Positions 1-7,368 of a stretch of DNA of 25,171 nt are shown in pieces; positions within the stretch are counted from its first letter, which is position 1, and every line of letters starts with the position of its first letter. The position numbers and the translations under genes were made by a program. Under the pieces are notes generated by a model. That model did no database searches, was not told the origin of the DNA, and worked only from the letters and a program-made list of their open reading frames with translations. Where the stretch lies: contig JAQVRY010000012.1 in assembly GCA_028700795.1 (NCBI GenBank), positions 1 through 25,171 on the forward strand. Direction: 5' to 3'. The stretch is from Tissierellia bacterium. GTDB lineage: Bacteria > Bacillota > Clostridia > Tissierellales > Sedimentibacteraceae.

Positions 1-100
1 TTTATTTGCTTCTTACGTAGCATAAATTGGGAATTCGTTGCGAATGACCTACCATCCATTTGTCAGAAGAAACACTCTGACAAATGGGGTTAGGGCATCT
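1..100 (-). repeat. Two-hairpin dispersed repeat, copy R1 (cut by window edge)
   Basis: Read on the minus strand this begins AGATGCCCTAACCC and continues through a perfect 12-bp stem (CCATTTGTCAGA with TCTGACAAATGG, 8-nt loop). The conserved segment GGTAGGTCATTCGCAACGA follows, and then the left arm and loop of a second hairpin, CCAATTTAT. The window edge removes the far end. The order of elements is the same as at 3952-4191 and 21573-21689, but the first stem has a different sequence here. It lies just upstream of the response regulator ribosome binding site and in the opposite orientation to that gene. Confidence 0.85.
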
Positions 101-113
101 TGGAGGGATCGTA

Positions 114-782
114 TTGAGAATATTAATTGTTGAAGATGAAGTTAAAATCACACAGGCACTGAGTTTTTTGTTCAATAAGCAAAAAATTGATGTTGATATT
201 GCAAATGATGGTGAAGAGGGACTAATTCTTGCAAGCAAGGATATTTATGATGTAATAGTTTTAGATATTATGCTACCGGAAGTAGATGGCATTCAAATAT
301 TAAAAACAATAAGAAAGGACGGTAATAAAACACCTGTAATAATGCTTACTGCAAAAGATACTGTTGATGACAGGGTTTTTGGACTTGAATCCGGAGCAGA
401 TGATTATCTGGTCAAACCTTTTGCAACAAAGGAGTTGATTGCTCGGGTCAAGGCGTTGGCAAGAAGAAAGAGCACAGAATTTGTAGGTGAAATATATGAA
501 TTCGAAGATATTAAATACGACGTTAAAAATTATCTATTGTATGTAGGAGACAATGAATACAAAATACCGCTTAAAGAAGCAATGCTTATGGAAATGTTCA
601 TAAGAAAACCTCGGCAGGTTTTTACAAGGGAGCAGATTATTGATAGAATATGGGGACTTGAAGCAGATATACTTGAAAGCAATATTGAAATATATGTTCA
701 TCATTTAAGAAAAAGACTTGAAGATACCAATGCGAAAATAGAAACTGTAAGAGGCGTGGGCTACATGCTTAAGGAGAAATAA
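114..782 (+). CDS. OmpR/PhoB-family response regulator
   Basis: Transcription factor of a two-component system. Residues 1-115 form a receiver domain with the acidic pair E7/D8, the phospho-acceptor D51 (in VLDIMLP), the TA switch near 79-80 and K101 in KPF. Residues about 125-223 form a winged-helix DNA-binding domain ending in the usual RGVGYML motif. The start chosen is TTG at 114, because GGAGGG at 102-107 sits 6 nt upstream and the protein then begins MRILIVEDE as the family normally does. The in-frame ATG at 84 lies inside repeat R1 and would add ten residues with no homology. The stop codon is followed at once by the kinase ATG, so the two genes are co-transcribed. Their target genes cannot be told from this window. 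Confidence 0.93.
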   Translation: MRILIVEDEVKITQALSFLFNKQKIDVDIANDGEEGLILASKDIYDVIVLDIMLPEVDGIQILKTIRKDGNKTPVIMLTAKDTVDDRVFGLESGADDYLVKPFATKELIARVKALARRKSTEFVGEIYEFEDIKYDVKNYLLYVGDNEYKIPLKEAMLMEMFIRKPRQVFTREQIIDRIWGLEADILESNIEIYVHHLRKRLEDTNAKIETVRGVGYMLKEK

Positions 783-2048
783 ATGTTTAGGAAGCTTCAT
801 TTGAAATTAACCGCATACATGGGCATCATACTGATTCTTTTTATGTTTTTTGTTTCTGCCGGAATATATAAATTTACTAAAATAGTATTTGATGATGGCA
901 ATAAAGAGCTAATGAGAGCAGAAGCACAAAGAATCTATAACTATAAAAATACAACCTATGCTGAATACTTTTTTAACGGAACCTTATTCAGAAAATTTAT
1001 ACAAAAAGAACCTATGGATACAAAGAGACTTGATGCCTGTTTTATAGTATATGATTCTAAATTAAGACCTGTTATTTCTGATGAGGATGAAATAACAATA
1101 GGAGATGATATAAAGTCACTTGCACAGAAATCTCTTGAAGAAAAACAAGATATATATACGACTAAAAAAATAGGCCGGTTTAACTATAGGATTTATACAA
1201 AATATTTTAATGATTTTACCGGTCAAAGCGTAGTTCAGGTTTATCAAAATACTGTTAACGAAGATATACTTTGGTCATTCTTAAGAACGGTGCTGATTAT
1301 GATAGGAATTTCGGGCACCTTAATTCTATTACTATTAAGCTATATTCTTACAGGCAAAGCATTAACTCCCATAAGGGAAACATGGAAAAGGCAAAGAGAA
1401 TTTGTGGCAGATGCATCTCATGAGCTTAGAACTCCTCTTACTGTAATACAGACAAACTTGGATGTGGTTTTAAGCGATGAGGACGGAACTGTTGATGAAA
1501 ATGAAATTTGGATTGACAATGCATATTCTGAAACAAGGGTTATGGCAAAACTTATCGACCAGCTATTAATACTTGCCAAGGCTGACAATAATGAAGAAAA
1601 GTTAGATATTTCTGAATTCTCTTTTTCTGAAGTAGTGGAAAATGTGTGCCAAACCATGGAAGTGATTGCTGTAAAAAAGAATATTGAGCTCATAACGAAT
1701 ATTGAAGACAATATAATTATCAAGGCAGATTATGACAAGATAAGAAGATTAGCGGTAATCTTAATTGATAATGCCGTTAAATATACAGAAAAAGGCAAAG
1801 TTACAGTAAGCTTAAAAACAGATAAAAACAAAAAAATATTGATAGTTGAAGATACCGGAATCGGCATCAATGAAAAAGACTTGGATAGAATATTTGATAG
1901 ATTTTACAGAGCTGATAAAGCAAGGCACAGAGAGGGTGGCACAGGGCTTGGACTCAGTATTGCCAAGTGGATTGCCGACAAGCACAAATATTCATTAACG
2001 GCAGAAAGCACAGTAAATGAAGGAAGCAAGTTTACTCTTAAAATCTGA
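783..2048 (+). CDS. Membrane sensor histidine kinase
   Basis: Partner of the response regulator, with its ATG immediately after the regulator's TAA and AAGGAG inside the end of the upstream gene. There is one transmembrane helix at about 10-31, an extracytoplasmic sensor segment at about 32-162 without a domain I recognise, and a second helix at about 165-190. A short linker leads to the dimerisation/phosphoacceptor helix with SHELRTPL (H213). I see no clear HAMP domain. The ATPase domain has the N box (LIDNAVKYT), the G1 box (DTGIGI) and the G2 box (GGTGLGLSI). The length of 421 residues is typical and the kinase looks intact. The stimulus is unknown. Confidence 0.93.
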   Translation: MFRKLHLKLTAYMGIILILFMFFVSAGIYKFTKIVFDDGNKELMRAEAQRIYNYKNTTYAEYFFNGTLFRKFIQKEPMDTKRLDACFIVYDSKLRPVISDEDEITIGDDIKSLAQKSLEEKQDIYTTKKIGRFNYRIYTKYFNDFTGQSVVQVYQNTVNEDILWSFLRTVLIMIGISGTLILLLLSYILTGKALTPIRETWKRQREFVADASHELRTPLTVIQTNLDVVLSDEDGTVDENEIWIDNAYSETRVMAKLIDQLLILAKADNNEEKLDISEFSFSEVVENVCQTMEVIAVKKNIELITNIEDNIIIKADYDKIRRLAVILIDNAVKYTEKGKVTVSLKTDKNKKILIVEDTGIGINEKDLDRIFDRFYRADKARHREGGTGLGLSIAKWIADKHKYSLTAESTVNEGSKFTLKI

Positions 2049-2107
2049 GATCCTTCGCTTACGCTCAGGATGACAAACAAAACTAATAAGCTCAGGATGA
2101 TAAACAA
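2049..2107 (+). repeat. Dispersed short repeat, family 2, one and a half units
   Basis: CTTCGCTTACGCTCAGGATG at 2053-2072 is followed by a degenerate second unit (GCTCAGGATGATAAACA) near 2091-2107. The same word recurs in two tandem units at 3002-3066 and as a decayed copy near 20578. It begins directly after the histidine kinase stop codon. Confidence 0.7.
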
Positions 2108-2120
2108 AATTAAAAGTACG

Positions 2121-2150
2121 GGGAAATCCCTTTAAAGGAATTTCTCTTTT
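2121..2150 (+). terminator. Weak terminator-like hairpin between convergent genes
   Basis: GAAAT and ATTTC flank the self-complementary CCTTTAAAGG with one mismatch, followed by TCTTTT on the plus strand. It overlaps the stop codon of the convergent NAD kinase. The stem is AT-rich and the T-run short, so this is a modest candidate for ending the kinase transcript. Confidence 0.35.
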
Positions 2151-2935
2151 ATTACATTCCAGTAATTAAATGTTCCTGTTGACAGGCGGTTAACTACCTT
2201 CATTGATGTACGGAAAAGCACATGTTCCATTTCATCGTATTCAAAAATTTCCCCATCTGCCAAAATAGTCAAACAGTAATCCTCTCTTCTTTCCGGATAA
2301 ATTGCAATTTTAAATTCCGGAGGGACTATTATGCTGCATTCCAGACATCTGTAGGCATTTGACAAAATAGGCGATAAGGGTGTTATCTGCAGTGTTTTTA
2401 ATGACGGATACACCAAACTTCCGCCAGCTGATTTACTGTAAGCAGAGCTTCCCAGGGGGGAAGAAATGATTAAACCGTCACCGCTTATTTTTTCCAGGTG
2501 GTTTGAAGCAATAAACACATTAAGATGTATTGTTTTCATATCTTTTCTTTTAAGTATAATATCATTTACTGCATAAATTTTATCTGATAAATTAGCAGTT
2601 ACTATTTCACATTCTATTAAATTTACAGGATTTATTGTGTAATTTCCCGCCCTGTAATTAATTACAAAATTTTCAAGATTTTCGGGTGTGATTTCCGGAT
2701 AAAAACCCAAGGTTCCGGTATTTACTCCTATGAATGGTATTTGGGAAAAATTGCTTTCTCTCACACCTCTTAAAAAAGCACCATCCCCTCCCACAGTAAT
2801 ATTTAACTGTGCATCTTCATTGAAACCTTCATAGTAATCATAGCCGTTTTCAGTTAAGACCCTAATGAGCTTTCTTTTAATATCAGCTGTATAACTATCA
2901 TCGTTTGCAGCAATATTTATTACCTTTTCCTTCAT
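2132..2935 (-). CDS. nadK: NAD kinase
   Basis: Phosphorylates NAD to NADP, setting the cell's NADP pool. The GGDG motif of the diacylglycerol/NAD kinase fold is at residues 49-52, followed by VNTGTLGF at about 71-78. The family's AxNE-type motif appears as AVNDI (N124, D125), and the substrate-binding SGDGLIISSPLGSSAYSKSA lies at about 151-170. The 267-residue length is normal for bacterial NadK. The start is supported by AAAGGGG about 8 nt upstream. It is transcribed alone, convergent with the histidine kinase. No regulatory site was recognised upstream. Confidence 0.93.
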   Translation of the reverse strand: MKEKVINIAANDDSYTADIKRKLIRVLTENGYDYYEGFNEDAQLNITVGGDGAFLRGVRESNFSQIPFIGVNTGTLGFYPEITPENLENFVINYRAGNYTINPVNLIECEIVTANLSDKIYAVNDIILKRKDMKTIHLNVFIASNHLEKISGDGLIISSPLGSSAYSKSAGGSLVYPSLKTLQITPLSPILSNAYRCLECSIIVPPEFKIAIYPERREDYCLTILADGEIFEYDEMEHVLFRTSMKVVNRLSTGTFNYWNVIKEKFL

Positions 2936-3001
2936 TATTATCCCCTTTACTTTACCAATCTTTTATATTATTATTAAAACCAAGATATATAATCTCGGAG
3001 C

Positions 3002-3066
3002 GCATCTTTCGCTTACGCTCAGGATGACAAAAAACAGCATCTTTCGCTTACGCTCAGGATGACAAA
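3002..3066 (+). repeat. Dispersed short repeat, family 2, two tandem units
   Basis: Two perfect 30-bp copies starting at 3002 and 3037 (35-bp period) contain TTTCGCTTACGCTCAGGATG and are separated by a few A-rich bases. They fill much of the divergent intergenic space between nadK and the pseudouridine synthase gene. Confidence 0.8.
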
Positions 3067-3094
3067 CTTTGATTCGAGAGAACAGGAGCAATAA

Positions 3095-3997
3095 ATGTTT
3101 AATAACTTACTTAAATATACAATACAAGAAAATGACAATACTGTAAAGAGCATATTGAGAGAAAAATTAAAATTTTCAGGGAGACTCTCCAGAAAGCTAG
3201 AGCGTAACGGTAAAATTTTATTAAATGGCAAGGCTGTAAAATTAAACAAAAGCATCTTTGCAGGCGATGAATTATCGATTGAGTTTGACGAAGAAGAAGA
3301 CCAGTATGCTGCGGTGGATATACCCATAGACATTATTTATGAGGATGATGATATGCTTGTTGTAAACAAACAGCCATATACAGTTGTTCACCCGACAAAG
3401 TCTCATCAAAACGACACTCTTGCAAACGGCGTTGCATATTATTATAAAAAAAACAATATCAATCGCAAGGTCAGATTTGTAAACAGGCTTGATATGAACA
3501 CATCAGGTATTGTGATAATAGCCAAAAACCCATATGTCCACAATCAGCTAATGCACCAGATGAAGTCAAGCACGGTTGAAAAATTTTACTATGCAATAGT
3601 AGAAGGGTTGCTAAAAGAAGATGAAGGTAGAATAGATGCTCCAATTACAAGACTTAATCCTGAGGATATAATCCGGATTGTTCATCCCTCAGGCAAAGAA
3701 TGCATCACTGAATTCAGAGCAGAAAAGAAATACAATAATATGACATTGGTTAAGCTAAAGCTTATAACCGGAAGAACACATCAAATAAGAGTTCACTTAA
3801 AATATATAGGTCATCCTATTGTTGGCGATACATTGTATGGAAATGAAAGCTTATTAATAGACAGGCAGGCACTTCATTGTTGTGAAATGAAGTTTAAGCA
3901 TCCAATTACAAACGAAGAGCTAATAATAACATGCCCTATACCGGAAGATATAGATGCCCTAACCCAATTTCTTCGACCAGAGGGAGAAAGAAATTGA
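3095..3997 (+). CDS. RluA-family 23S rRNA/tRNA pseudouridine synthase
   Basis: Isomerises uridine to pseudouridine in structured RNA. An S4-like RNA-binding domain spans roughly residues 12-65. The catalytic domain has the family signature VNRLDMNTSG with catalytic D133, and the later GRTHQIRVHL and GHPIVGDTLYG motifs. An AGGAGC ribosome binding site lies about 6 nt before the ATG. The last residues (from DALTQFL onward) and the stop codon are encoded by the inserted repeat R2, which starts at 3952. The native C-terminus probably ended soon after the CPIPEDI segment, so catalysis should be unaffected. Which uridine is modified (RluD, RluC or other type) cannot be decided here. Confidence 0.9.
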   Translation: MFNNLLKYTIQENDNTVKSILREKLKFSGRLSRKLERNGKILLNGKAVKLNKSIFAGDELSIEFDEEEDQYAAVDIPIDIIYEDDDMLVVNKQPYTVVHPTKSHQNDTLANGVAYYYKKNNINRKVRFVNRLDMNTSGIVIIAKNPYVHNQLMHQMKSSTVEKFYYAIVEGLLKEDEGRIDAPITRLNPEDIIRIVHPSGKECITEFRAEKKYNNMTLVKLKLITGRTHQIRVHLKYIGHPIVGDTLYGNESLLIDRQALHCCEMKFKHPITNEELIITCPIPEDIDALTQFLRPEGERN

Positions 3998-4071
3998 TGG
4001 TAGGTCATTCGCAACGACTTCCCAAAATATGCGACCAAAAGGGAGCTTATATTTTGGTGAAGGAGACTGTG
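3952..4071 (+). repeat. Two-hairpin dispersed repeat, copy R2
   Basis: A complete unit. It begins AGATGCCCTAACCC. Stem A is CAATTTCTT (3965-3973) with AAGAAATTG (3988-3996). The conserved GGTAGGTCATTCGCAACGA follows. Stem B is CCAAAATAT (4022-4030) with ATATTTTGG (4049-4057) around a GCGACC...GGGAGC loop, extended by CTTC pairing with GAAG across a bulged T. It ends GGAGACTG. The unit starts inside the coding sequence of the pseudouridine synthase and gives it its stop codon. Confidence 0.9.
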
Positions 4072-4191
4072 AGATGCCCTAACCCAATTTCTTCGACCAG
4101 AGGGAGAAAGAAATTGATGGTAGGTCATTCGCAACGAGTGCCAATTTTGTGCGACGGAAGGAGCAAACAAAATTGTGCAACGAGACTGCGT
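4072..4191 (+). repeat. Two-hairpin dispersed repeat, copy R3 (tandem with R2)
   Basis: It starts exactly 120 bp after R2 and is identical to it for the first 66 bp. It then diverges: stem B here is CAATTTTGT (4142-4150) with ACAAAATTG (4167-4175) around a GCGACGG...GGAGC loop, extended by TGC/GCA across the same bulged T. It ends with the GAGACTGCG boundary motif at about 4182-4190. Together R2 and R3 occupy almost all of the space before the asparaginase gene. Confidence 0.9.
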
Positions 4192-4231
4192 TATTATTAA
4201 AGTACTCTTTGAATGAGGAGGGAGCTAAAAG

Positions 4232-5227
4232 ATGAAAAAGATTTTAATGATAGCAACAGGAGGTACTATTGCTTCAATAACAACAGAATACGGTTTGGCA
4301 CCAGCTATAAGTTCAGAGGAATTGCTCAGTTATGTACCTGAAATAATGAAATATTGTGAAGTGGATACTATCCAGCTGCTGAATATTGACAGTACGAATA
4401 TTCAACCGGAACACTGGGTCATGATGACTGAAACAATAGAGAAAAATTATGACGAATATGACGGCTTTGTAATATCTCATGGAACTGATACATTGGCATA
4501 CACATCTGCAGCTCTTTCTTATTTAATTCAAAATTCATACAAACCAATCGTTGTAACCGGTGCTCAGAAACCTATAAATGTTGAGATAACCGATGCAAAG
4601 AAAAATCTGTTGGACAGCTTCAGATTTGCTTCAGAAGAGGGTGTAAGCGGTGTATATGTAGTATTTGACGGCAAAGCAATAATCGGAACAAGGGCGAGGA
4701 AAGTAAAATCAAAAAGTTACAGCGCTTTTGAAAGCATTAATTTTCCCGTTGCGGCAATAATAGATGATAGACGCATAACGAAATATATAAGCAATTATAA
4801 TATAGAAAGAAAAGTTCAATTTTATAAGGAAATATATCCAAGCATATTTTTATTGAAATTAGCTCCCGGAATGGAAGCAGATGTGCTTGACTGTATAGGT
4901 GATAAATATGAAGGAATAGTAATTGAAAGTTATGGCGTGGGAGGACTTCCTTTCCTTGATAAACGTAATTTTTTAAATAAACTTGAAGGATTTATAAAAA
5001 AAGGGAAAATAATTGTTGTTGCTACTCAGGTTATGTTTGAAGGAAGTGACATGGGTATATATGAGGTAGGAGTTAAGGCGCTTCAAAAATATAATGTTCT
5101 CCAAGCTTATGATATGACTATTGAGGCAGTAATTACAAAATTAATGTGGATTATGGCTCAAACCAAAGATTTTGAAGAAGTAAAAGCTATGTTTTATACT
5201 CGAATACACGAAGATTCTCTATACTAA
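4232..5227 (+). CDS. ansA: L-asparaginase (type I, cytoplasmic)
   Basis: Hydrolyses asparagine to aspartate and ammonia. The nucleophile motif TGGTIAS carries T12, the substrate-contact DST lies at about 53-55, and the second catalytic motif HGTDT is at 83-87. There is no signal peptide, as expected for the cytoplasmic type, and the 331-residue length fits. A strong AGGAGGGAG site precedes the ATG. No convincing promoter separates it from the upstream repeats, so it may be transcribed through them from the pseudouridine synthase gene. It is followed after 13 nt by the PHP gene and then by ispD and ispF, which suggests one operon without an obvious functional link. Confidence 0.92.
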   Translation: MKKILMIATGGTIASITTEYGLAPAISSEELLSYVPEIMKYCEVDTIQLLNIDSTNIQPEHWVMMTETIEKNYDEYDGFVISHGTDTLAYTSAALSYLIQNSYKPIVVTGAQKPINVEITDAKKNLLDSFRFASEEGVSGVYVVFDGKAIIGTRARKVKSKSYSAFESINFPVAAIIDDRRITKYISNYNIERKVQFYKEIYPSIFLLKLAPGMEADVLDCIGDKYEGIVIESYGVGGLPFLDKRNFLNKLEGFIKKGKIIVVATQVMFEGSDMGIYEVGVKALQKYNVLQAYDMTIEAVITKLMWIMAQTKDFEEVKAMFYTRIHEDSLY

Positions 5228-5240
5228 GAAAGAGGTAAGA

Positions 5241-6056
5241 ATGAAGAAAGTTGACATGCATATGCATACCATTGCTTCTGATGGCACATGGGATGTGACA
5301 GAATTAAAAAATGAATTGATGAAGAATAAAATTGATATATTTTCCATTACAGATCATGACAGTATTGAAAACATCAAAAATATGCACGATATATTAAAAG
5401 ACAAGGATAATTTAATCTTTATTCCCGGAGCGGAACTATCCGCTGAATATAAAGGAAAAGAATATCATTTGAATTTATATAATTATGATATAAATAACAA
5501 AAATTTATTGCAGTTAATGAAATGGACCAATCAAAATAAATTAAGCTCGAATATTGATTATATCAATTATGCTGCAAATAAATACGATAATGTAAGTGCT
5601 GAAGATTTTGAAAGATATGAGGAAGACAGAAAAAGGGGAGGCTGGAAGTCAGCCAATTACATGATTGATAAAGGAATACACAAAGATATCCCTGAACACT
5701 TGAAGGATGTTTATGAATCAGGACTTAAAGCTAAGCTAAAAAGCCCTGAGGAAGTTATAAACATAGCAAAGAAAAGCGGAGGGAAAATATTCCTTGCCCA
5801 TCCTTCCTATCATTATAAAGATACTGTTATGCCTTTGGATGAATTAAAATACTGGGTGGAGCTTGGAATAGACGGAATTGAGTGCTATTCTCCATATAAC
5901 AAGGACGGCGCGGAATATTATATTGATTTTTGCAAAAAAAATAATTTAATGATATCGGGAGGCTCCGACTGTCACGGAAATTTTATACCTTCTAGGAAAA
6001 TAGGAATTCCCAATGTTTCTTTGGATGATTTGGATATTAAAAAATTGATGGAATAA
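5241..6056 (+). CDS. PHP-domain metal-dependent phosphoesterase (TrpH/YciV-like)
   Basis: Polymerase-and-histidinol-phosphatase fold protein. Metal-ligand motifs appear in the expected order: HMH (H7, H9), D14, TDHD (38-40), GAEL (E65), a later H76, LAHPSYHY, and GGSDCHG near the C-terminus. The 271-residue length and arrangement resemble the TrpH/YciV group, whose studied members act on 3',5'-nucleoside bisphosphates or trim RNA 5' ends; substrate assignment here is inference. The start has an AAAGAGG site upstream. It lies in a tight gene run between asparaginase and ispD (13 and 22 nt gaps). Confidence 0.85.
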   Translation: MKKVDMHMHTIASDGTWDVTELKNELMKNKIDIFSITDHDSIENIKNMHDILKDKDNLIFIPGAELSAEYKGKEYHLNLYNYDINNKNLLQLMKWTNQNKLSSNIDYINYAANKYDNVSAEDFERYEEDRKRGGWKSANYMIDKGIHKDIPEHLKDVYESGLKAKLKSPEEVINIAKKSGGKIFLAHPSYHYKDTVMPLDELKYWVELGIDGIECYSPYNKDGAEYYIDFCKKNNLMISGGSDCHGNFIPSRKIGIPNVSLDDLDIKKLME

Positions 6057-6078
6057 TAACCCCGTAGGTGGAGGAAAT

Positions 6079-6771
6079 ATGCAAAACAAAAAACACGTTT
6101 CTGCAATAATTGTTGCAGCAGGAAAAGGAAAAAGGATGGATTCTGAAATACCAAAGCAATATATGGATATTGCAGGAAAAACAATTTTGGATACCACCCT
6201 GTATAAATTTGAAAAAAGTAATGATATAGATGATATTATTCTTGTTGTTAATAAAGAGGATATGGAATATGTAAAAGATGAAATTGCTCCTTTTTACAAT
6301 AAAATAGCACATGTTGTAACCGGTGGGAAAACAAGGACGGAATCTGTTTATCAGGGTTTAAAAAGCGTTAGGAAAAAATGTAATATAGTTTTAATACACG
6401 ATGGAGTAAGACCCTTTGTTTCCTATAATTTAATAAACATGTGCGTAGAAAATGCTGCTATTCATAAAGCTTGCGTACCGGTAATAGACGTTTTGGATAC
6501 CATAAAGGAAGTTTCAGAAGACGGAATGGTTGTAAAAACATTTGACAGAAAAACATTAAGGGCAGTACAGACACCTCAGGCTTTTGATTTTAATATAATA
6601 AGGGAATGTTATGAAAATGCCATGACTGAAGCTGCAGAATTTACAGATGATGCATCCATTGTTGAATACTACGGTTATAAAGTAAAAGCAATAGATGGTT
6701 TATATAAGAATATAAAAATAACCACACCACTTGATTTAAGAATGGCAGAAATTATTGAAAACATTTTTTAA
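6079..6771 (+). CDS. ispD: 2-C-methyl-D-erythritol 4-phosphate cytidylyltransferase
   Basis: Third step of the non-mevalonate (MEP) isoprenoid pathway: transfers CMP from CTP to methylerythritol phosphate. The CTP-binding loop is IIVAAGKGKRM at about 10-20. Other family motifs are GGKTRTESVYQGL, HDGVRPFV and the TPQAF segment. The length of 230 residues is standard. GGAGG precedes the ATG. It is followed after 10 nt by ispF, the enzyme two steps later, a pairing found in many bacteria. Its use implies that this organism makes isoprenoids through MEP. Confidence 0.95.
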   Translation: MQNKKHVSAIIVAAGKGKRMDSEIPKQYMDIAGKTILDTTLYKFEKSNDIDDIILVVNKEDMEYVKDEIAPFYNKIAHVVTGGKTRTESVYQGLKSVRKKCNIVLIHDGVRPFVSYNLINMCVENAAIHKACVPVIDVLDTIKEVSEDGMVVKTFDRKTLRAVQTPQAFDFNIIRECYENAMTEAAEFTDDASIVEYYGYKVKAIDGLYKNIKITTPLDLRMAEIIENIF

Positions 6772-6781
6772 AGGAGCCGCT

Positions 6782-7261
6782 ATGAAAATTGGAATTGGAT
6801 ACGATGTGCATGCTTTAACTGAAAACAGGGAATTAATAATAGGAGGGGTTAAAATTCCTTATGAAAAAGGTCTTTACGGTCACTCCGATGCAGACGTTTT
6901 AATTCATGCAGTTATGGACAGCCTTTTGGGGGCAATGGGAAAAGGCGACATAGGAAGATTATTTCCTGATACTGATACTAAGTATAAGGATGCAGACAGC
7001 CGTTTTTTATTAAGAAAAGTGTATGAATTAATGAGGGACAATCAATTTGTAGTCGGTAATATTGATGCTGTAATAATTGCTCAAAAACCAAAAATTTCTC
7101 CATTTATTGATGAAATGAGGAATAATATTGCCAATGATTTAAAAACTGACACTTCAAATATAAGTATTAAAGCAACCACCACCGAAAACCTGGGCTTCGA
7201 AGGAAGAGGTGAGGGTATAGGGGCTGAGTGTATATGCTTGTTGGTAATTAAGGAAAAATAA
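6782..7261 (+). CDS. ispF: 2-C-methyl-D-erythritol 2,4-cyclodiphosphate synthase
   Basis: Forms the cyclic diphosphate of the MEP pathway with release of CMP. The metal ligands D8 and H10 (YDVH) and H42 (DVLIHAVMD) are present, as are the GHSDAD and TTTENLGFEGRGEG motifs. I chose the ATG at 6782 because AAGGAG lies just upstream and the protein then starts MKIGIGYDVHA like other family members; the alternative ATG at 6755 overlaps ispD and would add nine residues. The product of 159 residues has the usual length. It is the last gene of the ansA-PHP-ispD-ispF run. Confidence 0.95.
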   Translation: MKIGIGYDVHALTENRELIIGGVKIPYEKGLYGHSDADVLIHAVMDSLLGAMGKGDIGRLFPDTDTKYKDADSRFLLRKVYELMRDNQFVVGNIDAVIIAQKPKISPFIDEMRNNIANDLKTDTSNISIKATTTENLGFEGRGEGIGAECICLLVIKEK

Positions 7262-7305
7262 TGAACTGAAGCTATTTATTGAGTATATATAATAGTATAT
7301 CCCTG

Positions 7306-7314
7306 TGATATAAT
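7306..7314 (+). promoter_or_regulatory. Extended -10 promoter of the FtsH-like gene
   Basis: TG at 7306-7307, one base, then TATAAT at 7309-7314. No good -35 element stands 17 bp upstream, which an extended -10 tolerates. This suggests that the protease gene is expressed at least partly apart from ispF. Confidence 0.5.
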
Positions 7315-7368
7315 TTAGGTAATGAAAAGTAATAGTATATGGGACATATCTTCAGCGGAAGGGGTAAC

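Noticed and set aside
3952..4191. CRISPR array
   Set aside because: There are only two long units with a 120-bp period and internal hairpins, no short repeat-spacer pattern and no cas genes.
3931..4200. An 89-codon ORF across the tandem repeats, and a 98-codon ORF on the other strand
   Set aside because: Both are translations of the repeat itself, with internally duplicated peptides and no independent ribosome binding site.
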